From Streptomyces rubiginosohelvolus (lineage in GTDB: Bacteria; Actinomycetota; Actinomycetes; Streptomycetales; Streptomycetaceae): DNA of 64,000 bases. Below, one piece after another: positions 17,099 through 26,500 of the stretch. The notes below the pieces were generated by a model. That model ran no database searches and was not told the DNA's origin. It was given only the letters and a program-made list of their open reading frames with translations. Position 1 is the first letter of the stretch. Each line of letters begins with the position of its first letter. The DNA lies in the NCBI RefSeq assembly GCF_014649875.1, contig NZ_BMTW01000004.1:372001-436000 (forward strand), written 5' to 3'. The position numbers and the translations under genes are program-made.

Positions 17099-17944
17099 TC
17101 AGCCCACGCTGAAGGCCCCGGCGGGCGGTACGGGCGAGGCGACCGCGTCCGCGTCCGCCACCGGGCGGGCCCCGTCGATGAACCGCCTCAGCGCGGCACC
17201 GTGGGTGACCCGCGCGGGGAAGGCGTCCGCAGCACAGCGGCGGACGAGCGGATCCACATCGATCGGCGTGTACGAGGCGAGCAGCACGACGTTGCCGAAG
17301 CGCCGCCCGCGCAGCACCGCCGGCTCCCCGACCAGCGCCAGCTCAGGGAAGACCTCGGCGAAGTTCGCCAACTGCGAGCGGAGGAAGGCGAACGGCGCAC
17401 TGTCGGCCAGGTTGGCCGCGTAGATCCCGTCCGTGCGCAGGGCCCGTCCGGCCGCCCGCGCGTACTCGACGGACGTGAGGTGCGCCGGAACCCGGGAGCC
17501 GCCGAAGACGTCAGCGATCAGAAGGTCGGCGGAGGCGGGGGCCGCCGCTTCCAGTCGCGCCCGGGCGTCGGCCGCGTGCAGGGTGATGCCGCTCCCGTCG
17601 GGCAGCGGCAGATGTTCCCGGACCAGCCCCAGCAGCCCCCGGTCGGCGTCGACGACGTCCTGCCGCGAGCCGGGGCGGGTCGCCGCAACATAACGGGGCA
17701 AGGTCAGCGCGCCTCCGCCCAGATGCAGGACGTCCAGGGGCGCGCCCGGCTCCACCGCGCCGTCCACGACGTGGGCGAGCCGCCGCACGTATTCGAACTC
17801 CAGGTGGGAGGGGTCGTCGAGGTCGACGTAGGACTGGGGCGCGTCGTCGACCGTGAGCAGCCAGGCCCGGTCGCGGTCCAGGTCGGGCAGCAGCCGGGCG
17901 GTGCCGCAGTCGACCTCGCGGATGACGGGTATCGGCTCGTTCAC
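17099..17944 (-). CDS. Spermidine synthase-like (polyamine aminopropyltransferase fold) protein
   Basis: A 281-residue Rossmann methyltransferase-like protein of the spermidine synthase superfamily: YVDLDDPSHLEFEYVRR, then the nucleotide loop VLHLGGGALTLPRYVAATRP, VVDADRGLL and DLLIADVFGGSRVP. The usual acidic Glu after strand beta2 is Asp in VVDAD. Many actinobacterial members are stand-alone and have no proven aminopropyltransferase activity. The GTG at 17944 is chosen because the longer frame to 17998 would start inside the terminator hairpin of the upstream tuf gene; GGAGAG abuts it. Confidence 0.8.
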   Translation of the reverse strand: MNEPIPVIREVDCGTARLLPDLDRDRAWLLTVDDAPQSYVDLDDPSHLEFEYVRRLAHVVDGAVEPGAPLDVLHLGGGALTLPRYVAATRPGSRQDVVDADRGLLGLVREHLPLPDGSGITLHAADARARLEAAAPASADLLIADVFGGSRVPAHLTSVEYARAAGRALRTDGIYAANLADSAPFAFLRSQLANFAEVFPELALVGEPAVLRGRRFGNVVLLASYTPIDVDPLVRRCAADAFPARVTHGAALRRFIDGARPVADADAVASPVPPAGAFSVG

Positions 17945-17960
17945 CTCTCCATTGTCGCCG

Positions 17961-18001
17961 CCGTTGCCCGCCACCCCGAACCGAGGGGTGGCGGGCAACG
18001 G
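17961..18001 (-). terminator. Strong terminator hairpin of the EF-Tu gene
   Basis: A 17-bp perfect stem (17961-17977 with 17985-18001) with a 7-base loop begins seven bases after the tuf stop codon. It separates the tuf message from the spermidine-synthase-like gene that follows on the same strand. Confidence 0.85.
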
Positions 18002-18007
18002 GCGGTC

Positions 18008-19183
18008 TCAGAGCAGCTCGGTGACCGTTCCCGCGCCGACCGTGCGGCCGCCCTCGCGGATCGCGAAGCCGAGGCCGGACTCCAGCGGCACGTCACGGCC
18101 CAGTTCCACGGTCATGGTGACCGTGTCGCCGGGGCGCGCGACCGCCGCCTCGCCGAGGTCGACGTCGCCGACGACGTCCGCCGTACGGATGTAGAACTGC
18201 GGCCGGTAGCCGGTGGCGACCGGGGTGGTCCGGCCGCCCTCCTTCGCCGACAGCACGTACACCTGCGCGGTGAACCGGCGGCTGGGCGTGACGCTGCCGG
18301 GCGCGGCCACGACATGGCCGCGGCGGACCCGGTCGCGCTCCACCCCGCGCAGCAGCAGCGCGACGTTGTCCCCGGCCTCGGCGGACTCCATCGGCTTGCC
18401 GAAGGTCTCCAGGCCGGTGACGACCGTCTCGACGTCCGCGCCCAGCACCTGCACCTTGTCGCCGACGCGAACGGTGCCGCGCTCGACGGCGCCGGTGACG
18501 ACGGTGCCCCGGCCGGTGATGGTCAGGACGTTCTCGACGGACAGCAGGAACGGGGCGTCGGTGTAGCGCACCGGCATCGGTACGTACGTGTCGACGGCGT
18601 CCAGCAGCCCTTCGATCGCCGCCGTCCACCGTGGGTCGCCCTCCAGCGCCCTGAGCCCGGAGACCCGGACCACGGGGACGGTGTCACCGCCGTACCCGTG
18701 CGCGGAGAGCAGCTCGCGGACCTCCAGCTCGACCAGGTCGGTCAGCTCGGGGTCGCCCGCGTCGGCCTTGTTGAGGGCGACGACGATGTGGTCGACGCCG
18801 ACCTGACGGGCCAGCAGGACGTGCTCGGCGGTCTGCGGCATGATCCCGTCGAGCGCGGAGACGACGAGGATCGCCCCGTCGAGCTGCGCCGCGCCCGTGA
18901 CCATGTTCTTGATGTAGTCGGCGTGTCCGGGCATGTCGACGTGGGCGTAGTGGCGGGTGTCGGTCTCGTACTCGACGTGCGCGATGTTGATGGTGATGCC
19001 GCGCTGGGCCTCCTCGGGTGCCCGGTCGATCCGGTCGAACGACACGTACGAGGTGGAGCTGCCGCCGCGCTCGCTGAGGACCTTGGTGATGGCGGCGGTG
19101 AGGGTGGTCTTGCCGTGGTCGACGTGGCCCATGGTGCCGATGTTGAGGTGCGGCTTGGTGCGCACGTAAGCCGTCTTGGACAT
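18008..19183 (-). CDS. tuf3: Divergent elongation factor Tu (EF-Tu3 type)
   Basis: A 391-residue EF-Tu, slightly shorter than the usual 397. GTPase motifs are intact: [13 protein letters not shown] (P-loop), [14 protein letters not shown] (switch I), [20 protein letters not shown] (switch II), [11 protein letters not shown] and SGLRAL. Domains 2 and 3 are complete. It departs from housekeeping EF-Tu at conserved spots: DMPGHAD for DCPGHAD, PEEAQRG for PEERQRG, PQTAEHV for PQTREHV, and [10 protein letters not shown] for GLRFAIREGG in domain 3. It lacks rpsL/rpsG/fusA neighbours. This fits the tuf3 class known from Streptomyces, linked to stringent-response induction and kirromycin resistance. 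Ribosome-binding site AAGGA precedes the ATG. Confidence 0.92.
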   Translation of the reverse strand: MSKTAYVRTKPHLNIGTMGHVDHGKTTLTAAITKVLSERGGSSTSYVSFDRIDRAPEEAQRGITINIAHVEYETDTRHYAHVDMPGHADYIKNMVTGAAQLDGAILVVSALDGIMPQTAEHVLLARQVGVDHIVVALNKADAGDPELTDLVELEVRELLSAHGYGGDTVPVVRVSGLRALEGDPRWTAAIEGLLDAVDTYVPMPVRYTDAPFLLSVENVLTITGRGTVVTGAVERGTVRVGDKVQVLGADVETVVTGLETFGKPMESAEAGDNVALLLRGVERDRVRRGHVVAAPGSVTPSRRFTAQVYVLSAKEGGRTTPVATGYRPQFYIRTADVVGDVDLGEAAVARPGDTVTMTVELGRDVPLESGLGFAIREGGRTVGAGTVTELL

Positions 19184-19291
19184 GGCTCGTTCCTTCTGAA
19201 GCACGCGAAGCTGAGAAAAGATGAAGACCCCAGGGCCCCGCCGACCCTCCCCTTGCGGGGTCCGCCGGACTGTCGGGGGAGGGTCAGCTTC
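19184..19291 (-). promoter_or_regulatory. Candidate attenuator leader of tuf3 with alternative hairpins
   Basis: The tuf3 leader contains competing pairings. In plus-strand coordinates, 19207-19214 (GAAGCTGA) pairs with 19284-19291 (TCAGCTTC). Separately, 19243-19252 (GACCCTCCCC) pairs with 19276-19285 (GGGGAGGGTC). The two share 19284-19285. Further GACCCC/GGGGTC and CCCCGC/GCGGGG pairings inside exclude the second stem. In the message, a GC-rich block is followed by UCUUCAUCUUUUCUC, a terminator-like tail. The stop codon of the upstream Ala-rich small ORF lies inside the first stem. Confidence 0.45.
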
Positions 19292-19469
19292 GGGCGCCGC
19301 CGAAGGGCGCTGCGGCACCGGCGAAAGCCGATGCGACTGCTGCTGCGGCAACTGCTGCTGCGGTCGGGGCGAGTGCCTCGGCGACCGCGTCGTTCACGGC
19401 AGCCTTCGGCGCGTCCGCGACTGCGGACGGCGCTGCGAGGAAGGCGTACCGGAACATGCCCCTGATCAT
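19284..19469 (-). CDS. Small Ala-rich ORF upstream of tuf3, possible leader peptide
   Basis: A 61-codon ORF on the tuf3 strand, 26 residues of which are alanine. Eleven of the alanine codons are GCA, uncommon in this genome, including GCA runs near codons 38-45. Its stop codon (19284-19286) lies inside the hairpin region of the tuf3 leader. The ATG at 19469 has no ribosome-binding site; an internal ATG at 19457 has AGGGG close by. It could be a real small protein with a hydrophobic Ala-rich stretch, a translated leader that senses alanyl-tRNA or ribosome traffic, or chance. I do not recognise a family. Confidence 0.35.
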   Translation of the reverse strand: MIRGMFRYAFLAAPSAVADAPKAAVNDAVAEALAPTAAAVAAAAVASAFAGAAAPFGGARS

Positions 19470-19517
19470 GGCCGGGCACGGCGGCCGCGTCGAATGGTTT
19501 TCGGACGGCTACGAGGC

Positions 19518-20270
19518 TCAGAGGTTCTTGAGGGCCTCGCGCACGGAGAGCGGCGACAGGCGGGTCCGCGCGCCGTCGACGAAGTCGCGTACGGCGGCGG
19601 GGTCGGTCTTGGCGTACTCGCGCAGGGCCCAGCCGATCGCCTTGCGGATGAAGAAGTCGGGGTGGTCCGCGCGGCGCAGGCAGTAGCCGAACAGCCGGTC
19701 GGCGTCGGTGGCTTCCTTGTAGCGCAGTTGGTGCAGCAGGGCGGTCCTGGCGGCCCAGAGGCTGGGGTCGTCGATCCACCGGTCCATCTCCCGGACGAGC
19801 GCCGGGTCGGCGGCGACCAGGGGGCCCGCGACATGCGCGGCCAGCAGGTCGACCGTGTCCCACCAGGGGACGGTGGTCACCAGGTGGTGCAGGACGGGCA
19901 GGAAGCCGGAGGTGCAGCGGCCCGCGTGGCGGCGCAGATAGTCGACGGCGAAGTAGTGGTACTCGCGCTCGGGCAGCCGCCAGCAGCGCAGCGCGATCGC
20001 CGTGCAGTCCCGCTCGTCCGGCCGCCCGGTGCCCGCCAGCACGGTCCGCGACAGGGCCCGGCGCTCGGGGGTCGGGATCCCGAGGAAGGGGGCGACGTGC
20101 TTCATGTACGCGGCGGCGCCCTCGGCCCGTACGGGGTCGGCCGCGGGGGCGTAGGCGGCGACGAGCCGCTCCAGGACGATGTCGGCGAGGGTGCTGACCG
20201 GCGGGGCGGAGGCGTGGGCGGCAGGGTCGGCGTCGGGGGTCACGCGACGCACATTACGGCGATCACACAT
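19518..20270 (-). CDS. DNA alkylation repair protein, AlkD-like HEAT fold
   Basis: A 250-residue all-helical protein with HEAT-like repeats. Family marks are YMKHVAPFLGIPTPERR near residue 55, WRLPEREYHYFAVDYL near residue 95, TVPWWDTVDLLAAHVAG near residue 130 and FFIRKAIGWALREYAK near residue 207. AlkD-type glycosylases excise cationic alkylated purines without base flipping; the WWDTVD and IRKAIGW motifs carry residues needed for catalysis in the family. The start is uncertain: ATG 20270 has AAAAGG directly against it, and GTG 20243 would remove a basic N-terminus. It is divergent from the TVP38 gene. Confidence 0.88.
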   Translation of the reverse strand: MCDRRNVRRVTPDADPAAHASAPPVSTLADIVLERLVAAYAPAADPVRAEGAAAYMKHVAPFLGIPTPERRALSRTVLAGTGRPDERDCTAIALRCWRLPEREYHYFAVDYLRRHAGRCTSGFLPVLHHLVTTVPWWDTVDLLAAHVAGPLVAADPALVREMDRWIDDPSLWAARTALLHQLRYKEATDADRLFGYCLRRADHPDFFIRKAIGWALREYAKTDPAAVRDFVDGARTRLSPLSVREALKNL

Positions 20271-20292
20271 CCTTTTCGGTTACTCTCCCCGA

Positions 20293-21015
20293 ATGTTCGA
20301 CCCCGTCCCCGCCGCCCGGCCCGCCTCGGGTCCGGCCCTGCGCCTCTCCCGGGCGCTGTTGTCGCCGTGGTCCCGGTTCTCGCTGCTCGTCGTCGTCCTG
20401 CTGGGCGCCGCGTCGACGATGCTGCTGTTCGAACCACAGCGGCTGCTGGAGTCGGGGTGGCCGACCCAGCTGACCGGCGGCACGGCCGCGATGCTCTTCG
20501 GTCTGGCGTACGGGGCGCTGACGGTGGCGTTCGTGCCGCGCCCGCTGCTCAACGTCGCCGCGGGCGCGTTGTTCGGCGCGCAGACGGGTCTGGCGGCGGC
20601 GCTGGCGGGCACGGTGCTGGGTGCGGGCGTGTCGTTCATGCTGGGCCGGGTGCTGGGCCAGGACGCGTTGCGGACCCTGCTGCGCGGGAGGCTGCTCACT
20701 GCGGCGGACGGGGTGCTGAGCCGGCACGGCTTCCGTTCGGTCCTGGCGCTGCGGCTCTTCCCCGGTGTGCCGTTCGCCGCCGCCAACTACTGTGCGGCGA
20801 CCTCCCGGATGGGCGCTCCGCCGTTCCTGCTGGCGACCGGCCTCGGGTCGATCCCGAACACGGCGGCGTACGTGATAGCCGGCAGCGAGGCCGCGTCGCC
20901 GACCTCGCCGGTGTTCCTGGCCGCCATGGGCTTCATCGTGCTGTCCGGTCTCGGCGGGGCCCTGGTGGCCTGGCGCAGACGCCACCGGCTGGGCCGGGAC
21001 ACGCCGGACAACTGA
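20293..21015 (+). CDS. TVP38/TMEM64 (DedA-related) membrane protein
   Basis: A 240-residue polytopic membrane protein with about five or six hydrophobic segments. The SNARE-associated/VTT signature is visible: LLNVAAGALFGAQTGLAAAL, a G-x-S-x-x-F-M-L-G-R segment (GVSFMLGRVLGQDAL), then RLFPGVPFAAANYCAA. These families are implicated in lipid scrambling or transport; some act on the undecaprenyl phosphate carrier, which is of interest because uppP follows on the same strand 164 bp downstream. TACTCT sits six bases before the ATG, suggesting a leaderless message. Confidence 0.87.
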   Translation: MFDPVPAARPASGPALRLSRALLSPWSRFSLLVVVLLGAASTMLLFEPQRLLESGWPTQLTGGTAAMLFGLAYGALTVAFVPRPLLNVAAGALFGAQTGLAAALAGTVLGAGVSFMLGRVLGQDALRTLLRGRLLTAADGVLSRHGFRSVLALRLFPGVPFAAANYCAATSRMGAPPFLLATGLGSIPNTAAYVIAGSEAASPTSPVFLAAMGFIVLSGLGGALVAWRRRHRLGRDTPDN

Positions 21016-21178
21016 GCGTACGGCGGCACGTGGATGACCGGTGCAGTCGGCCTGACGTTCACTTTCAGGCGATACGCTGCCCGCGACCTCGATGTCCTTG
21101 ACCGCACTTTGCACGCAGCCGACGGGCCCCAGCCGCCCGTGGCCGATGCACGATCACCTCCGGGATGGCCTAAGCCCC

Positions 21179-22051
21179 ATGAGCTGGTTCGAATCATTCG
21201 TCCTGGGACTTGTTCAGGGACTGACCGAGTTCCTGCCGATCTCCTCCAGCGCGCATCTGCGGCTGACGGCCGCGTTCGCCGGCTGGCACGACCCGGGGGC
21301 GGCGTTCACCGCGATCACCCAGATCGGCACCGAGACGGCGGTGCTCATCTACTTCCGCAAGGACATCGCGCGCATCCTGTCGGCCTGGTTCCGCTCCCTG
21401 ACGGACCGTGCGATGCGCAGCGACCACGACGCCCAGATGGGCTGGCTGGTCATCGTCGGCTCGATCCCCATCGGCGTGCTGGGCCTCACGCTCAAGGACC
21501 AGATCGAGGGCCCGTTCCGCGATCTGCGGCTGATCGCGACGACGCTGATCGTCATGGGCATCGTGCTCGGCGTCGCCGACCGGCTTGCCGCGCGCGACGA
21601 GACGGGCGGCAGGCACCGGGTGGTGAAGGAGCGCAAGACGCTCAAGGACCTGAGCGTCAAGGACGGTCTGATCTACGGGTTCTGCCAGGCGATGGCACTG
21701 ATCCCCGGCGTCTCCCGCTCCGGCGCGACGATCAGCGGCGGCCTGCTGATGGGCTACACCCGCGAGTCGGCCGCCCGCTACTCGTTCCTGCTCGCGATCC
21801 CCGCGGTGCTCGCCTCGGGCGCGTACGAGCTGAAGGACGTGGGCGAGGGACATGTCTCCTGGGGCCCGACGATCTTCGCGACCCTGGTGGCCTTCGTCGT
21901 CGGCTACGCCGTCATCGCGTGGTTCATGAAGTTCATCACCACCAAGAGCTTCATGCCGTTCGTCATCTACCGCATTCTGCTCGGCATCCTCATCTTCGCC
22001 CTGGTCTGGTCGGGCGCGCTGAGCCCGCACGCGGGCGAGTCGGCGGGCTGA
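21179..22051 (+). CDS. uppP: Undecaprenyl-diphosphatase (bacitracin resistance protein)
   Basis: A 290-residue BacA/UppP membrane enzyme that dephosphorylates undecaprenyl pyrophosphate on the outer face of the membrane, recycling the lipid carrier for peptidoglycan. Both catalytic motifs are intact: LVQGLTEFLPISSSAHLRL at the N-terminus and ALIPGVSRSGATISGG near residue 180. Length and roughly eight hydrophobic segments match the family. The ATG at 21179 gives the normal N-terminus (MSWFESFVLGLVQG). It may confer intrinsic bacitracin tolerance. Confidence 0.96.
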   Translation: MSWFESFVLGLVQGLTEFLPISSSAHLRLTAAFAGWHDPGAAFTAITQIGTETAVLIYFRKDIARILSAWFRSLTDRAMRSDHDAQMGWLVIVGSIPIGVLGLTLKDQIEGPFRDLRLIATTLIVMGIVLGVADRLAARDETGGRHRVVKERKTLKDLSVKDGLIYGFCQAMALIPGVSRSGATISGGLLMGYTRESAARYSFLLAIPAVLASGAYELKDVGEGHVSWGPTIFATLVAFVVGYAVIAWFMKFITTKSFMPFVIYRILLGILIFALVWSGALSPHAGESAG

Positions 22052-22230
22052 CCCGGCCGCCGAGCGTCGGCAGGGGCTCCAGAAACCGGCGTTCAGTTCG
22101 AGCACAGAACGGACGATCGAGACTTCCTCTACCTTTCGGTCACATCTCCGTCACCAACCGGACAACCAGCCTCTCCCGTTGCCTACGGGTCGCTACGGTC
22201 ATGCCTCCACGAACCGCACAAGGGGGACGC

Positions 22231-22818
22231 ATGACGTACCAGCAGCCGCAGCCCGGTCAGCCGCAGCAGCCCGGGTGGGGGCAGCAGCCGCCCCCGCCTC
22301 GGAAGAGGAAGACCGGGAAGATCATCGGGTTCGGGTGCCTCGGGGTCGTCGGCCTGATCGTCCTCATCGTCGTCATCGCCATGGTCGCCAGTGGCGGTGA
22401 CGACGGCAACGAATCGTCGACCACGAATCCGTCGGCCACCCAGGGGGAAGCGAAGAAGGACGAGCCCAAGGAAGAGGAGTCCGCCGAGAAGGCTCCCGTG
22501 ACGGTCACCGCGAAGGCCGTCGCGTTCAAGAAGAGCGTCCTCGCCCAGGGCGACGACTACACCAGCGTCCAGGTCACCATCACGAACAACAGCAAGAACG
22601 ACATCGAGGTCAACCCGCTGTACGTGACCATCACCGACACCGACGGCAGCAAGCACACCGTCGAACTCGGCGTCGACGAGGACCCGCTGGACGCCGTAAC
22701 CCTTTCCCCCGGCGAGAACGTCACCGGAACCGTCACCGCCAAGGGCACCTTCGACGCCAAGTACGTGACGTACACCGACGGGCTCATCGGCGACAGCGTC
22801 CGCGGTGACGTCTCCTGA
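22231..22818 (+). CDS. DUF4352-like membrane-anchored protein
   Basis: A 195-residue protein. It has a Pro/Gln-rich N-terminal tail (residues 1-28), one transmembrane helix at about 30-52 (IIGFGCLGVVGLIVLIVVIA), a Glu/Lys/Ser-rich linker and an immunoglobulin-like C-terminal domain (VQVTITNNSKNDIEVNPLYV) typical of DUF4352/Telokin-like extracytoplasmic domains. The architecture parallels that of the gene at 15952. It probably sits at the cell surface with the domain outside; the function is unknown. AGGGGG before the ATG sets the start; a hairpin follows the stop. Confidence 0.82.
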   Translation: MTYQQPQPGQPQQPGWGQQPPPPRKRKTGKIIGFGCLGVVGLIVLIVVIAMVASGGDDGNESSTTNPSATQGEAKKDEPKEEESAEKAPVTVTAKAVAFKKSVLAQGDDYTSVQVTITNNSKNDIEVNPLYVTITDTDGSKHTVELGVDEDPLDAVTLSPGENVTGTVTAKGTFDAKYVTYTDGLIGDSVRGDVS

Positions 22819-22835
22819 CCCGAGAAGGAGGGTGC

Positions 22836-22863
22836 GCCCCGCCCGGGAGCAGCCGGGCGGGGC
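22836..22863. terminator. Hairpin terminator between convergent genes
   Basis: GCCCCGCCCGG (22836-22846) pairs perfectly with CCGGGCGGGGC (22853-22863), loop of six bases, 18 bp after the stop of the DUF4352-like gene and before the convergent small-kinase gene. A CAGCAG-rich stretch follows. Confidence 0.75.
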
Positions 22864-22939
22864 GATCCAGCAGCGCAGCAGCCAGCAGCGCGGATAGATG
22901 GTTCCACCGTACGGCGGGGGTCTGACAACGCCTGGGGCG

Positions 22940-23506
22940 TCAGGGTGCCGTGGGTGTCAGGCCGGTGGCGGACAGGACCGCCTCGACCGTTTCGGCCACC
23001 GTCAGGTCCGCGCTGTCGATCCAGATCTTCTCGTCGGCCAGTTCGTCGCGCATCGCCGTCTCCAGGAACGACCAGTCCGTCGTGAGGGTCTTGTCCCGGG
23101 CGAGGTTGCGCTCCCGGGCCTTCACCGCGCCCGGGGCCAGGATGACATGGTGCAGCGGTCCGCCGGAGAGCGTGGCTCGGTAGAAGTCGAGGTGGGCGCG
23201 GCGTACGACGACGTCGTCGATGACCGGGAGGAAGCCCGCGGCGAGGAAACTGTCCGCCAGCAGGCAGGCGTTGCGGGCCCGGAGGAAGATCTGGCGGTCG
23301 GCCTCCTCGTCCGGGTCGGGCGAGGGCCAACGGCCGCCCGAGACGATGAGTTCCTGGAGGGCGTCCACCTCGATGTGGGCGGAGGCGGGGAACCGGGCGG
23401 CGAGCGCCGCGGCCACCGTGCTCTTGCCGCTGCCGGGGATGCCGGTCAGCAGGACCGCGCCCACCGCCGGTTCCGCGGTGTCCACCGGTACTTCCGCCCA
23501 GGCCAT
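22940..23506 (-). CDS. P-loop kinase-like AAA protein
   Basis: A 188-residue P-loop NTPase. Walker A is LLTGIPGSGKSTVAAALAAR at residues 19-38, followed by AHIEVDALQELI and a LID-like region (ALKARERN-type; here APGAVKARERNLARDKTLTTD). It resembles small-molecule kinases of the gluconate/zeta/chloramphenicol-phosphotransferase type. The substrate is not evident. The ATG at 23506 has GGGAG upstream. It follows the nitrate reductase gene on the same strand with only a 20-bp gap and may be cotranscribed. Confidence 0.8.
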   Translation of the reverse strand: MAWAEVPVDTAEPAVGAVLLTGIPGSGKSTVAAALAARFPASAHIEVDALQELIVSGGRWPSPDPDEEADRQIFLRARNACLLADSFLAAGFLPVIDDVVVRRAHLDFYRATLSGGPLHHVILAPGAVKARERNLARDKTLTTDWSFLETAMRDELADEKIWIDSADLTVAETVEAVLSATGLTPTAP

Positions 23507-23526
23507 CCCCGTACTCCCTCGTCCCG

Positions 23527-26500
23527 TCAGTACACGTCCCGTACGTATCTGCGGTCCGAGGCTAGCTGTTTGACCTGGGCGGCCGCGGCGTCGGGTTCGA
23601 GCCCTCCGTGGGCGACGGCGATGTCGCGCAGCGCCCGGTCGACGTCCTTGGCCATGCGGGAGGCGTCGCCGCAGACGTAGAGGTGGGCGCCGTCGCGGAG
23701 CCAGGACCAGAGCTGGGCTCCGTGCTCGCGCATCCGGTCCTGGACGTAGACCTTGGCCCGCTGGTCGCGGGAGAAGGCGGTGTCCAGCCGGGTGAGGGTG
23801 CCCGAGCGGCTCATCGTGTCGAGTTCCTCGCGGTAGTAGAAGTCCGTGGCGCGGTGCTGCTCGCCGAAGAACAGCCAGTTGGCCCCGGAGTGGCCCAGCG
23901 CACGGCGTTCCTCCAGGAAGCCCAGGAACGGGGCGACTCCCGTACCGGGACCGACCATGATCATCGGGGTGGCCGGGTCGGCGGGCGGGCGGAAGCGGTC
24001 GTTGCGCTGGACGAACACCGGTACGGAGCTGTCCGGTTCGGCGTCCGCGAGGAACGTGGAGGCGACGCCCTTCCGCATCCCGCCGAGGGCGCTCTCGTAG
24101 CGGATCACGGAGACCGTGAGACGCATCCGGTGCGGGTCCTCCAGCGGGCTGGAGGCTATGGAGTACAGCCGGGGGCGCAGCGGTCCCAGCACCTCGGCCC
24201 AGGCGGCGGCCGTGGCCCGTACCGGGTGCTCGGCCAGCACGTCGACGGCCTGCCGCCCCCACGTCCACCGGTCCCGCTCGCCCTTGTTGTCGGGGCGCAG
24301 CAGCTTCTTCAGGGGCCGGTCCCCCGTGTGGTCGGCGACCAGGCGCAGCAGGTCCGGGGTGATGCGGGTGATGTCGAGGTGGCGGTACAGGGCCTCGCCC
24401 AGCGCGACCGTCCCTTGGCCGGGGACGTCCACCTCGGCCGCCGGGTCGAGCCCGGTGACGGCGAGCCACTCGGCCACCAGGTCCGGGCAGTTGAGCGGCC
24501 GTACGCCGAGGGCGTCCCCGGCCGTGTACGTCAGGGGGGTGTCGGCGTGCCGCGTGTCGATCGTGAAGGCACGCACCTCCTTCGTCGCACCGGGCAGGCT
24601 CAGGAGGCGGTTCCCGGTGAGGAGGGCGGTGACGGGCTCGGCCCTGGAGGGCTGCTTCTCCGGCGGGGCCGGTGCCGCTGTCGGTGTGGCTTCCGGCCCC
24701 GTCGTTCCTTCCGGTGTCGTCACCTCCAGCGCCGCCCTGACCTCCTTGAGCCACTGGTCGAAGGGCTGCTCGTACTCCGGTTCGCAGTCGGTGCGCGGGA
24801 CCAGCCGCTCCGCGCCCAGTTCGCCGAAGCGTTCATCGAGGCGGCGGCCGTGGCCGCAGAAGTCGTCGTACGTGGAGTCGCCGAGCGCGAGTACGGCGTA
24901 GCGGACGCCCTCCAGACGCGGGGTCTCGGGCGTGTTCAGCGACTCCCAGAAGCCGGAGCCGTTGTCGGGGGCGTCGCCGTCGCCGAAGGTGCTGGTGACG
25001 ACGAGGAGGTCGGCCGGGCTCGGCAGGGCGTCGGGCGTCCCGTCGTCCATGCCGAGAAGCGTGGTGCGGTACCCCTCGGCGGCCAGCGTCCGGGCGGCCG
25101 TCGCGGCGACCTCCTCGGCGTTGCCGGTCTGCGAGGCCCACAGCACGACGACCGGCCGGCCGCCCTGGTGCGCCGGGGTGCTCTCCGGTGGTACGGGCGC
25201 GATCCCGGGTCCCGAGGGCTCCGGGAGCCGGGAGTGGGCGCCGGCCAGCATGCCGTTGACCCACAGGGCGGTCTCCGGGGCGAACGGGGCGCCCGCCGGG
25301 AGGACCGGGGTGCCCGCCGGGCGGGCGCCGAGGCCCGCCAGGAATCCGGCCAGATAGCGGCGTTCCGCGTCGCTGAGGACGGGCGGGGCGATCTCCGCGA
25401 GCCCCAAGGCGTCCACGAGTTCAGACGTGTGCGCGAGACCTGAGGTGCCCGCGAGACCCGAGGTGTCCGGCAGGCCTTCCGTGGTGACCGCCGGGGCAGC
25501 GACCTTCGCCAGCCGGACCGCGCACACCTTCAGCTCCGGCTGGAACGAGATCGGGTCGACCGCGTCGTTCGTCACCGCGTTCACGCCGAGGTACTCGCCG
25601 AACAGATCGTTCCAGTGGAACGGCGCGAAGCACTCCCCCGCCGCGACCCGGTCCGTGATCCGCGCCGGGAGCACAGCGCGCCCGCGCCGCGAGGCGACCT
25701 CGACGCCGTCGCCCTCGGCCAGTCCCAGAGCGGCCGCGTCATCAGGGTGGATCTCCACGAAGGGAGCCGGGTCCAGCCGGTTCAGTTTGGTGATCTTGGC
25801 GGTCTTGGTGAGGGTGTGCCACTGGTGCTGGAGCCGCCCGGTGTTGAGGACGAACGGGAAGTCCTCGTCGGGCATCTCCGCCGGCGGCAGGTGCGGGCGC
25901 GCGTGGAAGACGGCCCGGCCGTCCGGCAGGGGGAAGGCGAGCCTCGGGACCGTTCCGTCGGGTCGTACGGTCAGCTCCTGGCTGACGCCGTCGTTGAGGT
26001 AGCGCACGGGGTTGCGGGCCGGGCCTTCGACGTCCGCGCTCGGCCACTGGACGGGCGTCCCCCGCAGTCGCTCGTACGTCACACCCCTCAGGTCGTAGCC
26101 GGTGCGCGGGTTCCAGGCCCGGGTGATCTCGGCGAAGATCTCCTCGGCGCTCGTGTAGCCGAAGGCGTCCTCGTACCCCAGGGCGCAGGCGACCTCCGCG
26201 ATGATCCGCCAGTCCGGCCAGGCCTCCCCGGGCGGGTCGGTGGCGCGGCGGGAGAGGGTGAGGGTGCGCTCCGAGTTGATCATCACGCCCTCGGACTCGG
26301 CCCAGAGCGCGGCGGGCAGGACGATATCGGCGTACGCGTTGGTCTCGGTGTCGGCGAACACGTCCTGGGTGACGACGAATTCGGCGGCCTCCAGGCCCTC
26401 GATGACGGTCCGGCGGTTGGCGACCGAGGCGACCGGGTTGGTGCAGATGATCCAGCAGGCCTTGATCTCCCCCTCGGCCATGCGCCGGAACATGTCCACC

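Noticed and set aside
17027..19465. Open frame of about 800 codons on the plus strand
   Set aside because: It is antisense to the spermidine-synthase-like gene and tuf3, both strongly supported.
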